Shown: one piece after another, positions 29,385 to 38,966 of the stretch | Layout: each line of letters begins with the position of its first letter | How positions within the stretch are numbered: position 1 is the first letter of the stretch | NCBI GenBank assembly: GCA_021809185.1 | Contig: JAKBAI010000006.1 | Coordinates: forward strand, 1-58,740 | Source of the DNA: Planctomycetota bacterium | Lineage (GTDB): Bacteria > Planctomycetota > Planctomycetia > Gemmatales > Gemmataceae | DNA: 58,740 nt | Direction of reading: 5' to 3' | The notes under the pieces: generated by a model | Seen by the model: the letters and a program-made list of their open reading frames with translations, nothing else | The model's database searches: none | What the model was told of the DNA's origin: nothing | Program-made: the position numbers and the translations under genes

Positions 29385-31120
29385 GTCGAATTCGTCAGAT
29401 CGCATCGGGACGATTTGGGGTAGATGCAGAATATTTGATCAATGCTGATGAAATTCAAATCAAAATGGCACAGGGGGCTAAACCGGGAGAAGGCGGGCAA
29501 TTGATGGGTAAAAAAGTTACCCGCGAGATTGCCGAAATCCGCTTTGGTAAACCGGGAAATGATTTAATTTCTCCTCCGCCACATCATGATATCTATTCGA
29601 TTGAAGATCTTGCTCAATTGATTTATGATCTCAAAGCGGTTAAACCAGGGATCCCCGTTTCTGTCAAACTAGTTGCCGTGGAAAATATCGGGACCATTGC
29701 GGTAGGGGTGGCCAAAGCAGGAGCCGATATTATCGAGATCGATGGGATCGATGGCGGAACCGGTGCGGCGATGGTATCCTCTAAAGAACATGCTGGTCTC
29801 CCTTCCGAGATGGGATTGGCAGAGGCTCATCAAGCCCTAGTGGTTAACGGGTTACGACATGCAGTAACCCTTCGAGTTGGGGGCGGCATTAAAAACGGCA
29901 TCGATGTTATTAAATATGCCCTATTTGGTGCCGATCAATTTAGCTTTGGTCAAGGGCTGATGGTTTCCGTTGGTTGTATTGTTTGCAAAAGCTGTCATAT
30001 CCCCAATTGCCCCACAGGGATTACCGGTTCCCCTGAGATATTCAAAGGGCACCCGGAACATACCAAAGCCTATCTTCACTCTGTTGCTGGAGAAGTACGA
30101 ACGCAGCTCGGGGCCATGGGCTTTTCGGAATTGAAAGAAATCATAGGCCGAAGTGATCTTTTACAGAAGAATCCGAAACTCCTAGGGCGAGCCGCCTTGG
30201 TCGATTTGCATCGATTCATTCGCGCGGATATGGCAATGAGTACTTTAGCCGAAAAATTCCCTCGGCTTACCGATGCGACCGGGATATGTATACCGAAAGA
30301 GAAATCGTTGAATGAGCGGATTATCGAAGCGGGCCGGGATGCTGTTGATGTGGCTCAAAACGCCGATTTGGTTTTTCGTATCAAAAATCAGGATCGGGCA
30401 GTTGGGGCGACAATCGCCGGTTTTATTGCTCAATTGTATGGACGCGAAGGGATGCCGAATCATCGCCGAATTAAAGTAAGATTTACCGGGGAAGCGGGTC
30501 AATCTTTTGGCGCATGGTGTATTCATGGACTTGATCTCGAATTGTATGGATTCGCCCAAGATGGAGTTGCCAAAGGGATGAGTGGCGGCCAGATCACGAT
30601 TACGTTAGATTACGTCAATACCGATTATGGAGAAGAGATTCAGAGTGTCGCGGGGAATAATGTCGGTTATGGTGCTACAGGGGGAACTATTTTCATCGGT
30701 GGGCGAGCTGGCCATCGTCTCGGAATTCGTAATTCGGGGGCTACCATCGTTGCCGAAGGAGCTGGTAAATATGCTTGCGAGTATATGACGCGGGGACGTG
30801 TAGTCATTCTTGGTGAAATTGAAAACGAAGTTGGTTCTGGAATGACGGGGGGCGAATTGTTTATCTGGGATCCCGATCATCAGCTTCATGCCAAATTGCA
30901 TTCCCGGAGTGTTGCTGTTGTCGATTGTACTTATGTCGACTATCAGTGGATTCATCCCCTCATTAGCCATTATCATGCCTGTACCCAGAGTAAGCTAGCA
31001 GAGTTTCATTTGAAAAATTGGGCCGAACTTCGACGCAGTAAACGTCTGAAAAAAGTCCTGCCATTGTCTGTTGCACGCAAAATGGAAGATTATGCTGCTT
31101 CGGGAACCAATGCTGGTTAA
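29327..31120 (+). CDS. gltB: Glutamate synthase large subunit, C-terminal part
   Basis: Continues GltB in the same reading frame. The FMN-binding synthase domain runs from IRQIASGRFGVDAEYL through MAQGAKPGEGGQL, SPPPHHDIYSIEDLAQLIYDL and DGGTGAA. The Cys triplet GCIVCKSCHIPNCPTG (near residues 216, 222 and 227) binds the 3Fe-4S cluster. The beta-helical GXGXG domain (about 330-590) has GMSGGQITI, GYGATGGTIFIGGRAG and GSGMTGGELFIWD. The best available start is TTG at 29327, with no clear ribosome-binding site; an ATG is not found until inside a conserved block. Expression therefore probably depends on translational coupling, re-initiation or stop readthrough. Confidence 0.9.
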   Translation: MKHTEIYALHGDIRKSRFRSRIRQIASGRFGVDAEYLINADEIQIKMAQGAKPGEGGQLMGKKVTREIAEIRFGKPGNDLISPPPHHDIYSIEDLAQLIYDLKAVKPGIPVSVKLVAVENIGTIAVGVAKAGADIIEIDGIDGGTGAAMVSSKEHAGLPSEMGLAEAHQALVVNGLRHAVTLRVGGGIKNGIDVIKYALFGADQFSFGQGLMVSVGCIVCKSCHIPNCPTGITGSPEIFKGHPEHTKAYLHSVAGEVRTQLGAMGFSELKEIIGRSDLLQKNPKLLGRAALVDLHRFIRADMAMSTLAEKFPRLTDATGICIPKEKSLNERIIEAGRDAVDVAQNADLVFRIKNQDRAVGATIAGFIAQLYGREGMPNHRRIKVRFTGEAGQSFGAWCIHGLDLELYGFAQDGVAKGMSGGQITITLDYVNTDYGEEIQSVAGNNVGYGATGGTIFIGGRAGHRLGIRNSGATIVAEGAGKYACEYMTRGRVVILGEIENEVGSGMTGGELFIWDPDHQLHAKLHSRSVAVVDCTYVDYQWIHPLISHYHACTQSKLAEFHLKNWAELRRSKRLKKVLPLSVARKMEDYAASGTNAG

Positions 31121-31248
31121 GGTTTTCAGTTCGACTTTGCCCGCAGAGATCTGTCTCCTAATTTGTAGTTTAGTTCCGTTTTAGTTGTGATTCGATAGGG
31201 ATGGAATAAAGACCTATTTATTCTTCCCCCATCATCATCCCAAATCTC

Positions 31249-31278
31249 AGAAGGGAAGGCATTCTTGCCTACCCTTCT
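31249..31278 (+). terminator. Rho-independent terminator of gltB
   Basis: agaagggaaggca (31249-31261), loop ttct, tgcctacccttct (31266-31278): 12 of 13 pairs, followed by tattttt. It lies 129 bases after the gltB stop. Confidence 0.8.
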
Positions 31279-31478
31279 TATTTTTCCTACTTCTACGAAA
31301 ACACGAGTTGATTTGAAAACTTGCCAATCTAACCTAACCTTTGAAAAGATTAACATCTCTTAAAGCTCCACGAGCCTATTTTAATCACTTTTATCTTTCT
31401 TATTCAATCAATCTTAGGGTGGTATTTTTGGTTTATTACATAAGTTGTTGTGATGAATTATTTTTCTTTCGCGGAGTG

Positions 31479-31518
31479 GGTTTATTTTGCTCCCTATTCG
31501 GTTTATTTTGCTCCCTAT
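31479..31518. repeat. Tandem duplication, period 21
   Basis: ggtttattttgctccctat occurs at 31479-31497 and 31500-31518. Confidence 0.9.
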
Positions 31519-31783
31519 AATGGCGAAAATCATGGTAGCGAAAATCATGATGGTGAAAATCAATTTAATCGCAAATTTCTTCTAGGAAAGATCCAGTTCA
31601 TGGATCGAGAGCAAGAGGACAATCCTCTTGACCAGTAATCTCATTTCGAGTATTCCTCTCAAAAATAATTGAAGGGTGAAAAAGAGTTTAGCCTGAAGGT
31701 ATAGTTGGATCGTATAGATCAATGCTCAGTAAAGGGGTTGAATTCGGTTCCAATTGGTAATTTAGGGGAGAGGCGGGGTTAGG

Positions 31784-32908
31784 ATGCAGCTTGGAATTGG
31801 TCGAATTAGGCCAGGTCGTCTATTACTGATTAAGTTTTTAGCTGCATTTTTAATTGCTTCGGAAATCGGTTGCGCTTATACTTGGAATAAAATGACATCC
31901 CGGCGGTTTCGCAAAGAACCCCGAACCACTTTATTTGTTACGCCCGATCCGATGGTCGTTATGCGCAATCCTGATAAATATGATGCCGATACGACCCGTG
32001 AAGCAATGCTCAATTTGACCGAAAAAAAAATTGTTGCATTATCTGAACAAGATCGCCAAGATTTGATTGCGATTCTCGAACCGATGGCGATTAAAGATCC
32101 CGCGTATCTAATGCGCTGGGATGCGATGAAAACTCTGGCACGAATCAAAGATCCACGCTGTGCAGAGATTATCGAAAATGCCTATCAAACTCTCGTGCAC
32201 TTACCTCCTCCCACGACGTATGTCCAACCAGCTACTGCAATGGCAAGCGAATATAATATGAATAGTAGAGGGCCATTATTACTTCAAGGAGGATTTACAG
32301 TCGAACAGGTTACGGATCTAGAAACTTGTGCTCTAGATGCGATGGGTAAGGTACTTAGTCCTCAGGGACTTAACACGTTGTGCCAAGTAGCTAAAAAACC
32401 TACAGCTACTCGCTCGCTGGAAAATCTGACCCAAGCCGCTGTGACATCGATCTCTACAGTCGATGATCTGCAACTTAAACGAACCGCCATTCGTGCTTTG
32501 TCCAACTACAAAAACGAGGCTAAAGCAGTCAAAACTCTCATCGAGCTTTTGCAATCGGAAACCGATGTTGCCGTCGCTTTTCTGAGCTATGAAAGTTTAG
32601 AAAAAATTACCGGGGTCAAGTTGAATCGGGATCCAACTGCTTGGTACGATTATGGAATGCAAAATCTACCACCTGATCAAAAATTAACTGTACCAATGGC
32701 AACCCCTGAAGTTCTCAAAAACGGTTCCGCTGCGAAATCGACTCCGGACAACCCAACGAATCCTAGCGCAAATAATAAGAATTCTGTTTCGAATAATCTA
32801 ACATTGACCGGTTCCATTATGAATAATCCTGCTGATTCAAATAATGGTTCTTCAGGTACTATAAACCCAACGGCACCTCTAAATCCTAATATGTTACAGA
32901 GAAAGTAA
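31784..32908 (+). CDS. HEAT-repeat-like envelope protein
   Basis: A 374-residue protein with an N-terminal hydrophobic signal (about 11-30) ending ASEIGC; the Cys could be lipidated, but the -3 residue is Glu, a poor lipobox. Helical repeats follow: LMRWDAMKTLARIKDPRCAEIIENAY, and later LKRTAIRALSNYKNEAKAVKTLIELLQSETDVAVAFLSYESLEKITG, which resemble HEAT repeats and suggest a protein-interaction scaffold. The C-terminal 70 residues are Asn/Ser/Pro/Thr-rich and disordered. A ggggagagg run precedes the start. The last codons and stop are duplicated downstream. It is followed by the Ser/Thr kinase gene 600 bases on; a functional link is only a guess. Confidence 0.65.
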   Translation: MQLGIGRIRPGRLLLIKFLAAFLIASEIGCAYTWNKMTSRRFRKEPRTTLFVTPDPMVVMRNPDKYDADTTREAMLNLTEKKIVALSEQDRQDLIAILEPMAIKDPAYLMRWDAMKTLARIKDPRCAEIIENAYQTLVHLPPPTTYVQPATAMASEYNMNSRGPLLLQGGFTVEQVTDLETCALDAMGKVLSPQGLNTLCQVAKKPTATRSLENLTQAAVTSISTVDDLQLKRTAIRALSNYKNEAKAVKTLIELLQSETDVAVAFLSYESLEKITGVKLNRDPTAWYDYGMQNLPPDQKLTVPMATPEVLKNGSAAKSTPDNPTNPSANNKNSVSNNLTLTGSIMNNPADSNNGSSGTINPTAPLNPNMLQRK

Positions 32909-32933
32909 AGAATATGTTACAGAGAAAGTAAAG
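32888..32933. repeat. Perfect 23-bp tandem duplication over a stop codon
   Basis: Two identical 23-bp copies (32888-32910 and 32911-32933) beginning aatatgttacag. The first includes the final codons and TAA of the HEAT-like gene. Confidence 0.95.
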
Positions 32934-33510
32934 AATCAAATTTAGCCCTATTTTGATGTGGTACCATTACGACAAATGATGGGACAAAACTCATCTCTTA
33001 ACTTTGTTTTTAGATTAGTCATTTTGATCTTTCTCGATATATAGAATTCATAATTCTAGATCGAGATCATATTTTCTAAGAATGTTATTCCAAGAAAAAA
33101 TTCACAAATCTCTTGTTCATGAGTTTATCAAATCGGCAATATATTTCGAAGCTTTGGGAGCAAACTAGTCTTAGCGAATAATTGCTGACCTTTACATATA
33201 TAAATTTTTAAAAAGGAAAAATTTTTCTTGTAACCAAAGGAGGGTTAATTTGTTGTAATTAAAGGTGAGTTTATGCAAAACTACTCCGTGGGATAATCGA
33301 ATTCCCAGTCGAAGGGGGATTCTCATAAATTATTTAGTCTGTCAACAAAAACCGCCTGTAATAATTCGAAAAGGGAATGTTCCCCGTACTAGAGTATTAA
33401 TAAATAACTCCATCAAAAGATTTTAATTAAGAACTCAGAAATCTCGTTGTCGAATCAATTTATTTTTGACTCAGTTCTAACCAAGCTGTTTTTGCAACGA
33501 TTAGATATTA
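32909..33510. other. AT-rich intergenic region
   Basis: About 600 bases with the second half of the 23-bp duplication and the compound hairpin at 33032-33066. The promoter of the kinase gene should lie near the right end but I cannot identify it. Confidence 0.5.
33032..33066. terminator. Compound hairpin, terminator-like
   Basis: Outer arms tctcgat (33032-33038) and atcgaga (33060-33066) enclose inner arms tagaatt and aattcta with loop cat. A weak T-rich stretch (catattttct) follows. It is 120 bases past the HEAT-like gene. Confidence 0.5.
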
Positions 33511-36500
33511 ATGAAGACAACAATAATGGATAAACAATCTTCAAAAACAGATGACTTGGAAACCGATCATCCGAATTCCCAATACAACCCGGAATTTAAA
33601 CTTGGGTTAGATGACAAACACCAATCGATGGCGAGTAAAAGAACGCCTACCATCCATTTCATTTTACCTTCAATTATTCCTTTAAATAAAGAAAAAAATC
33701 CAACTTCTCTATCTCTCGAAAAGAAACATGAGCCGGACGATTTTTCCTCTCGAGAAAAAAAGCAAATACTTGACCGAACAAAGTATGGAGAAGTTGAACT
33801 ACGAAGTTATACCAACATTTCTCTCGATAAGGTAGTAACCTTGGATGCAGAAAAGTATCCTTCGAGCAAAAACAACAAAAATCGGATGGGGATGATTGGT
33901 CGCTATGAATTGATTCGGGTCTTAGGGGAAGGGGGAATGGGAACGGTTTATGAAGCCTGGCAAACCTCTCCAGTTACGCGGCAGTTAGCTCTCAAACTGA
34001 TCCGAGCAGATAAGTCGTTAGCCTCGCTGGCGGAACGATTTCGTACGGAAATGCAAACATTGGCATTGATGGATCATCCACAAATTGCCCGAATATTGGA
34101 TGCTGGAACTTCGGATAAGGGGGAGCCTTATTTTGTCATGGAGCTTATTCCGGATGGCCAAGCGATTACCGATTTTGCCGATAAACATTGTCTGACGATT
34201 CGAGAACGGATTCAATTATTCATAACTGTTTGTCAAGGGGTGCAACATGCCCATCAAAAGGGGATTATCCATCGCGATTTAAAACCATCGAATATCCTGG
34301 TTGGCTGGTATGATGAGAAGGTGGTAGCTAAGATTATCGATTTTGGTGTTGCAAAAGTGATACGAGAAAATTCGCAAGGAGAAGAGAATACTCAAACAGA
34401 TTGTGGAACGGTTATAGGTACTTTGGAATACATGAGTCCTGAACAAGCAGCGAATGGTGTCAAAGATATCGACACCCGTTCGGATGTCTATGCTCTCGGA
34501 GTGATTCTATGCGAATTATTTACAGGTACAACACCGTTCGGAAATAGGCTTCGCGATATGAGTTTCTTATCCGGATTGCAGCTTATCACAACTGCCGAAA
34601 CAGTTAGTTTAGTCGAATTGTTGTCAAAAGACTCTTGGGATGCGCAGGCAAAAAAATGCCGATTGGATAGATCGCGGTTGCGGAGTTATTTGAGTGGTGA
34701 GCTCAATTGGATCGTCTTAAAAGCACTGGCCAAAGATCGTAATTCCCGTTATTCATCTGCGGCAGAAATGGTAGTAGATTTACAACATTACTTGAATGGC
34801 GAACCGATATCTGCTCATCCCCCCTCTCGTTTGTATCAATTTCGAAAAATGGTTGTCAAGTATCGCTGGGCATTTAGTTTGGTAGCGTCCATCATGGTCT
34901 TGATGTTCGTAACGACCCTCTTTATGATTTGGCAACAGCAAAAGACATTGGAACTAAAGACGATTGCGGACCAACTGAGACAAATCGCCCAAGACCAGAA
35001 AATTGAGTCGGATCTGCAAAGAGAATTAGCGGAACAGCATAGACAGCAAGCGGAAAATGCGAGTCGAGTTGCACAAAAACAGCGGAAAATTGCCGAACAA
35101 AACTTGACGCAGATGAGCCGAGGCTTTGAAATTCTGAGTTCTTTACTCGCTCAATCCGATGAAGGCAGGCACGAAGAGATAACCGGAGAGGAGCTAAAAA
35201 AACAGATTATCACTCGTTTGGAAGAGATGGTCGAAAAATTGCACGATGAGGAACAACAAGGGAATATGGAGATTGTTGCTCGGGTAAAAAACACTCTTGG
35301 CCGAACTCTCCTCTGGTTAGGAAATTCAAAAGTTGCTGTTCAGATGTTAGAAAAAATGAAAGCTAATCTAGAAAAGGAACTGGGTAATAATCATGAGCAG
35401 GTTCTGCGCTGTATGTATCATCTCGGTTTGGCTTATCAAGCGAATGGTGCCATTAAAAGTGCCATTCAAATCGGAGAAGAATGCTTAGCGCGCTATCAAA
35501 AACAGTTTGGCAAGGACCATATCAATAGCTTGGCAGTAATGAATAACCTCGCGAATAGCTATCTGGAGGATGTTCAAGTCATACGGGCTATCTCCCTTTT
35601 AGAAGAATGCCTGGTTCTGGAACAAAGCAAACTTGGCAAAGATCATCCCAATTCGCTCGCTACACTCAATAATCTAGCCCGAGCGTATCGAATGGATGGT
35701 CAAATCAAACGAGCGATTTCTATTTTCCAAGAATGTCTGGCTTTGGAAATGAATCGATTGGAGAAAACCCATCCGTTGATTTTAACGACAATGAATAATC
35801 TTGCTGCTGCTTATATTGAAAATGGTCAGCTGAAGCAGGCTCTACCCCTCTTGGAAGAATGCTTGAGAAAACAGCAAAATAAATTCGGAAAGGGGCATCC
35901 CAAAACATTTACTTCGATGAATAACTTGGCCTTTGCTTATTTTGGAGCGGGGAAAGTAAAACTTGCTATTTCGATCTATGAAGAGTGTTTGAGATTAGAA
36001 AAATCGAAACTCGGGGAAGATCATCCTCAATATCTGAATACATTCGAAAATCTGGCCGTTGCTTATCGAAACGATGGTCAAGTGAATCTGGCTATTGCCA
36101 TGCTAGAGGAATGTTTAACAAGGCGAAACAAAATCGTCGATAAAGATCATCCTTATGTAGCTACTACTCTGGGAAATCTTGCCGAAACTTACCAGCAGGC
36201 AGGCCAGCTGGATCGCGCGATTCCACTCTACGAAAAAAGTTTAACAATTTTGAAGTCTCGCTTGGGAAATGATCATCAAGCAACGCTTGCAGCGATGGGA
36301 AGCCTTGCGGTGGCCTATCAAAATGGCGGCAATTTAAAAGAGGCAATCTCCATGTTGGAGAATCTTCTAGAGATGCAAAAGCGCAAATTCGCAAAAAATC
36401 ACCCCGCCATTCTCAGTACCATGAATAGCCTCGCGCGAGCATATCACATCGGAAATCAAAAATCAACCACTCTGGAAATATATGAACAGTGTCTGGCTTT

Positions 36501-37305
36501 GAAAAAGAAAAAGTTAGGTGATGATCATCCGGAAACTTTAATAACGCAAAATAATCTCGCTCAATTATACCACGAAGCCGGCCAGCTAAATCGGGCCACT
36601 CAGCTGTTGAAAGATTGTTTGGCACTTATGCTAAACAGAACGGGAAAGGATAATCCAACAACAGTAACCGTTCAAAATAATTTGGCGCTGGCCTACCAGG
36701 AGGGATGCCAGTTTAACCAAGCGATTGTTCTTTTTGAAGATTGTTTAATCTATCAGAAAAGTAAATTAGGTAACAATAATCCACAAACTTTGGAAACGAT
36801 GCGTTGCCTCGCCCAATGCTATCAAGAAGTTGAAAAGCTACCAAAAGCCATTTTATTATTCGAGAATTATTTGGAGATTAGAAAAAAAGAAAATCTTAGC
36901 AATGATATCCAGATCGCTTCGTGCCAAGTAGATCTAGGAGCTGCTTATTTGCAAATGAAAGAATATGAAAAAGCCGAAAAAGTTCTGCGTTCTTCCTTGC
37001 AAACGGTTCAAATTCGATTCCCGCAAGCTTGGTTGATCGGTTATATCAAGTCAGTTCTGGGAGCTAGTTTAATGGGACAAAAACGCATGAATGAAGCAGA
37101 ACCTTTTCTCCGCGAAGGGTATGAACATTTAGTTCAAAAACGGAAAGATATTCCTAGCAATTGTTCTAAAAATGAAAAATATCGGATAGCAGAAGCTCGT
37201 AACAGACTAATTGAATTTTATGAACTTAAAGGAGATAAGAAAAAAGCGGAACAACTCAAAATAATCACCAGAGAAGAAGAGAAACTCGATGAACCTAAAA
37301 AATGA
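33511..37305 (+). CDS. Membrane Ser/Thr protein kinase with TPR array
   Basis: A 1264-residue eukaryotic-type kinase. An unstructured N-terminus (about 1-128) precedes the kinase domain (about 130-430): LGEGGMGTVYEA, the ALKLI lysine, HRDLKPSN near 253, DFGVAK near 276 and GTLEYMSPEQA, all catalytic residues present. One membrane helix (about 452-474, FSLVASIMVLMFVTTLFMIW) and a coiled coil follow. Then come twelve consecutive 42-residue TPRs of the kinesin-light-chain type (consensus near GKDHPxTLxxMNNLAxAY...GQxxxAIxLxEECL) and two or three degenerate ones to about 1190. The kinase faces the cytoplasm and the TPRs would be extracytoplasmic. This layout is typical of planctomycetes. Substrates are unknown; no phosphatase is adjacent. 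Confidence 0.93.
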   Translation: MKTTIMDKQSSKTDDLETDHPNSQYNPEFKLGLDDKHQSMASKRTPTIHFILPSIIPLNKEKNPTSLSLEKKHEPDDFSSREKKQILDRTKYGEVELRSYTNISLDKVVTLDAEKYPSSKNNKNRMGMIGRYELIRVLGEGGMGTVYEAWQTSPVTRQLALKLIRADKSLASLAERFRTEMQTLALMDHPQIARILDAGTSDKGEPYFVMELIPDGQAITDFADKHCLTIRERIQLFITVCQGVQHAHQKGIIHRDLKPSNILVGWYDEKVVAKIIDFGVAKVIRENSQGEENTQTDCGTVIGTLEYMSPEQAANGVKDIDTRSDVYALGVILCELFTGTTPFGNRLRDMSFLSGLQLITTAETVSLVELLSKDSWDAQAKKCRLDRSRLRSYLSGELNWIVLKALAKDRNSRYSSAAEMVVDLQHYLNGEPISAHPPSRLYQFRKMVVKYRWAFSLVASIMVLMFVTTLFMIWQQQKTLELKTIADQLRQIAQDQKIESDLQRELAEQHRQQAENASRVAQKQRKIAEQNLTQMSRGFEILSSLLAQSDEGRHEEITGEELKKQIITRLEEMVEKLHDEEQQGNMEIVARVKNTLGRTLLWLGNSKVAVQMLEKMKANLEKELGNNHEQVLRCMYHLGLAYQANGAIKSAIQIGEECLARYQKQFGKDHINSLAVMNNLANSYLEDVQVIRAISLLEECLVLEQSKLGKDHPNSLATLNNLARAYRMDGQIKRAISIFQECLALEMNRLEKTHPLILTTMNNLAAAYIENGQLKQALPLLEECLRKQQNKFGKGHPKTFTSMNNLAFAYFGAGKVKLAISIYEECLRLEKSKLGEDHPQYLNTFENLAVAYRNDGQVNLAIAMLEECLTRRNKIVDKDHPYVATTLGNLAETYQQAGQLDRAIPLYEKSLTILKSRLGNDHQATLAAMGSLAVAYQNGGNLKEAISMLENLLEMQKRKFAKNHPAILSTMNSLARAYHIGNQKSTTLEIYEQCLALKKKKLGDDHPETLITQNNLAQLYHEAGQLNRATQLLKDCLALMLNRTGKDNPTTVTVQNNLALAYQEGCQFNQAIVLFEDCLIYQKSKLGNNNPQTLETMRCLAQCYQEVEKLPKAILLFENYLEIRKKENLSNDIQIASCQVDLGAAYLQMKEYEKAEKVLRSSLQTVQIRFPQAWLIGYIKSVLGASLMGQKRMNEAEPFLREGYEHLVQKRKDIPSNCSKNEKYRIAEARNRLIEFYELKGDKKKAEQLKIITREEEKLDEPKK

Positions 37306-37522
37306 ACTAGAAGCGATCGTTGAGATCGACTCAAATCATAACGCATTGCCCATTGGCCCGAAAGATCGACTTACTATTGGGGCTAATAGATTTTAGTTGT
37401 GTTTAAACGATCGATTTGACTGGACCGGATTTGAAAAAAAATCAGAAAACCAAATAAGAAACGCAATAAGAACGGTTATCGGTTAGGGCAACGATTGATA
37501 ATCACAAATGGAACTATTTTCA

Positions 37523-37557
37523 CGTGCATGGTTTGTTCAAAGAATGGTACATGCACG
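37523..37557. terminator. Weak hairpin between convergent genes
   Basis: cgtgcatg (37523-37530) and catgcacg (37550-37557) with a 19-base loop, between the kinase gene (plus) and the DUF1552 gene (minus). No proper U tract. Confidence 0.35.
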
Positions 37558-37583
37558 GGAAAAGTTCTTAAAAACCTCGATCT

Positions 37584-38966
37584 TTATATTTTTAATGTCC
37601 CAGTGCTATCGCCAAAGCTTCCTTTGGGGCAACCTAATTTTTCAAACATGGCTAAATAGAGATTCATCAATGGGGTATCTTTCGCATAGGTAATATGACG
37701 ACCCCCTTCAACTTTCCCACCGGCGCCACCGATGAAAAGAATCGGTAAATCGTCGTGATTGTGCCGATTGCCATCACCTATTCCTGACCCATAAACTAAC
37801 ATGATCTGATCCAGAAGAGTAGTATTCCCTTCTTGAACCGATTGAAGTTTGCTCAAGAAATACGCGAGCTGTTCAATGTGGAAGCGATTGATCTTACGGA
37901 TTTTTTCTAACTTGACTTTATCATTCCCATGGTGGGAGAGATCGTGATGACCATCATTTACTCCGATCATTTTGTAAGAACGATTGCTCCCATCATTGGC
38001 AAAAGGGAGTGTTATAACGCGGGTTAAATCGGCTTGTAGTGCTAAGACAGAAATATCACACATCAATCGAATGTGCTCAACAAGATCTTTAGGAATTCCT
38101 GTTGGTTTTGGCAAATTCGGTTTGAAACTAGTTTTGGAATTACGGTGTTCTTGTGCAAAACGAATTCGCTGTTCTACTTCGCGGATTGCTGTCAGATATT
38201 CGTCCATTTTTCGTTGATCCGCTTTTCCGAGTTGATGATGTAAATGGGTCACATCGTCACGGACAAGATCGAGAATACTCTTATTATACAGTTCCCGTTT
38301 AGCTTGAGCCTGGTTTTGTTCTTGACCAGAACCGGCACCAAAAAGCCGATCAAAAACCAGTTTGGGATCTATCTCTTTGGCATTGGGGGTAGCTTCAGCT
38401 CGCCAGGAAAAATTGGCCTGGTAGGCACAGGAATAACCACTATCACAATTCCCAGATTGTAAACCACGCTCAATACCAAGTTCTAAAGAAGGGAATCGAG
38501 TTAGATTACCGATTTGATTGGCAATCCATTGATCTGCTGATTGACCAACGCGAATATCGGCACCATTGGTTTTTCGTGGTTGTCGACCGGTCAAGAAAGT
38601 GGCGTTCGCGCGAGCGTGATCCCCAGGACCATCTCCATTCGGTCTAGCTTTGTCGAGGGTTAAACCGGTAAAGACATTGAGATATTTGCGAAAAGGCTCC
38701 AAAGGCTGTAAAATGGGGGGCAGTTCAAAAGATGTACCATCCGTTTTCGGAGTCCAATCCGGCATTACAACCCCATTGGGTACATAGAGAAACACCGAAC
38801 GAATCGGTTTCTCAGTTCGAGACGCATTTGTTCCGATAGCTGCTAGGGATTTTCCTGGTTCTGCTGCTTCTATTTTTTGCATCCCCTCCAATAAAGGAAG
38901 AGCCACAGCTGTACCCATACCCCGCAATACCGTTCTTCTAGTTATGGTGGATGAAGAAAATATCAT
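37584..38966 (-). CDS. DUF1552 secreted protein
   Basis: A 460-residue protein of the planctomycete DUF1552 family. The N-terminus TRRTVLRGMGTAVALPLLEG is a twin-arginine-type export signal. Family blocks are SVFLYVPNGVVMPDWTP, FTGLTLDKARPNGDGPGDHARANATFLTG, GYSCAYQANFSWR and the C-terminal VYGSGIGDGNRHNHDDLPILFIGGAGG, reminiscent of the alkaline-phosphatase-like DUF1501 proteins. The reaction is unknown. Its start overlaps the stop of the upstream DUF1592 gene by four bases (ATGA), so the two are translationally coupled; this pairing is widespread in planctomycetes. Confidence 0.92.
   Translation of the reverse strand: MIFSSSTITRRTVLRGMGTAVALPLLEGMQKIEAAEPGKSLAAIGTNASRTEKPIRSVFLYVPNGVVMPDWTPKTDGTSFELPPILQPLEPFRKYLNVFTGLTLDKARPNGDGPGDHARANATFLTGRQPRKTNGADIRVGQSADQWIANQIGNLTRFPSLELGIERGLQSGNCDSGYSCAYQANFSWRAEATPNAKEIDPKLVFDRLFGAGSGQEQNQAQAKRELYNKSILDLVRDDVTHLHHQLGKADQRKMDEYLTAIREVEQRIRFAQEHRNSKTSFKPNLPKPTGIPKDLVEHIRLMCDISVLALQADLTRVITLPFANDGSNRSYKMIGVNDGHHDLSHHGNDKVKLEKIRKINRFHIEQLAYFLSKLQSVQEGNTTLLDQIMLVYGSGIGDGNRHNHDDLPILFIGGAGGKVEGGRHITYAKDTPLMNLYLAMFEKLGCPKGSFGDSTGTLKI

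Larger units (their letters stand above)
31121..31783. other. Intergenic region with low-complexity open frame
   Basis: Holds the gltB terminator, a 21-bp period duplication (31479-31518), a gaaaatcatg triplication (about 31524-31560) and a small hairpin caagagga/tcctcttg (31612-31630). A 62-codon frame at 31450-31638 is made mostly of these repeats and I do not call it a gene. Confidence 0.55.

Noticed and set aside
29258..29400. Frameshift or sequencing indel as the cause of the gltB split
   Set aside because: Both parts are in the same frame, so a simple indel is excluded; only a substitution or a real in-frame stop-bearing segment could explain it.
31450..31638. 62-codon frame with YFAPY and GENH repeats
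   Set aside because: Made from tandem DNA duplications; no ribosome-binding site and no other gene features.
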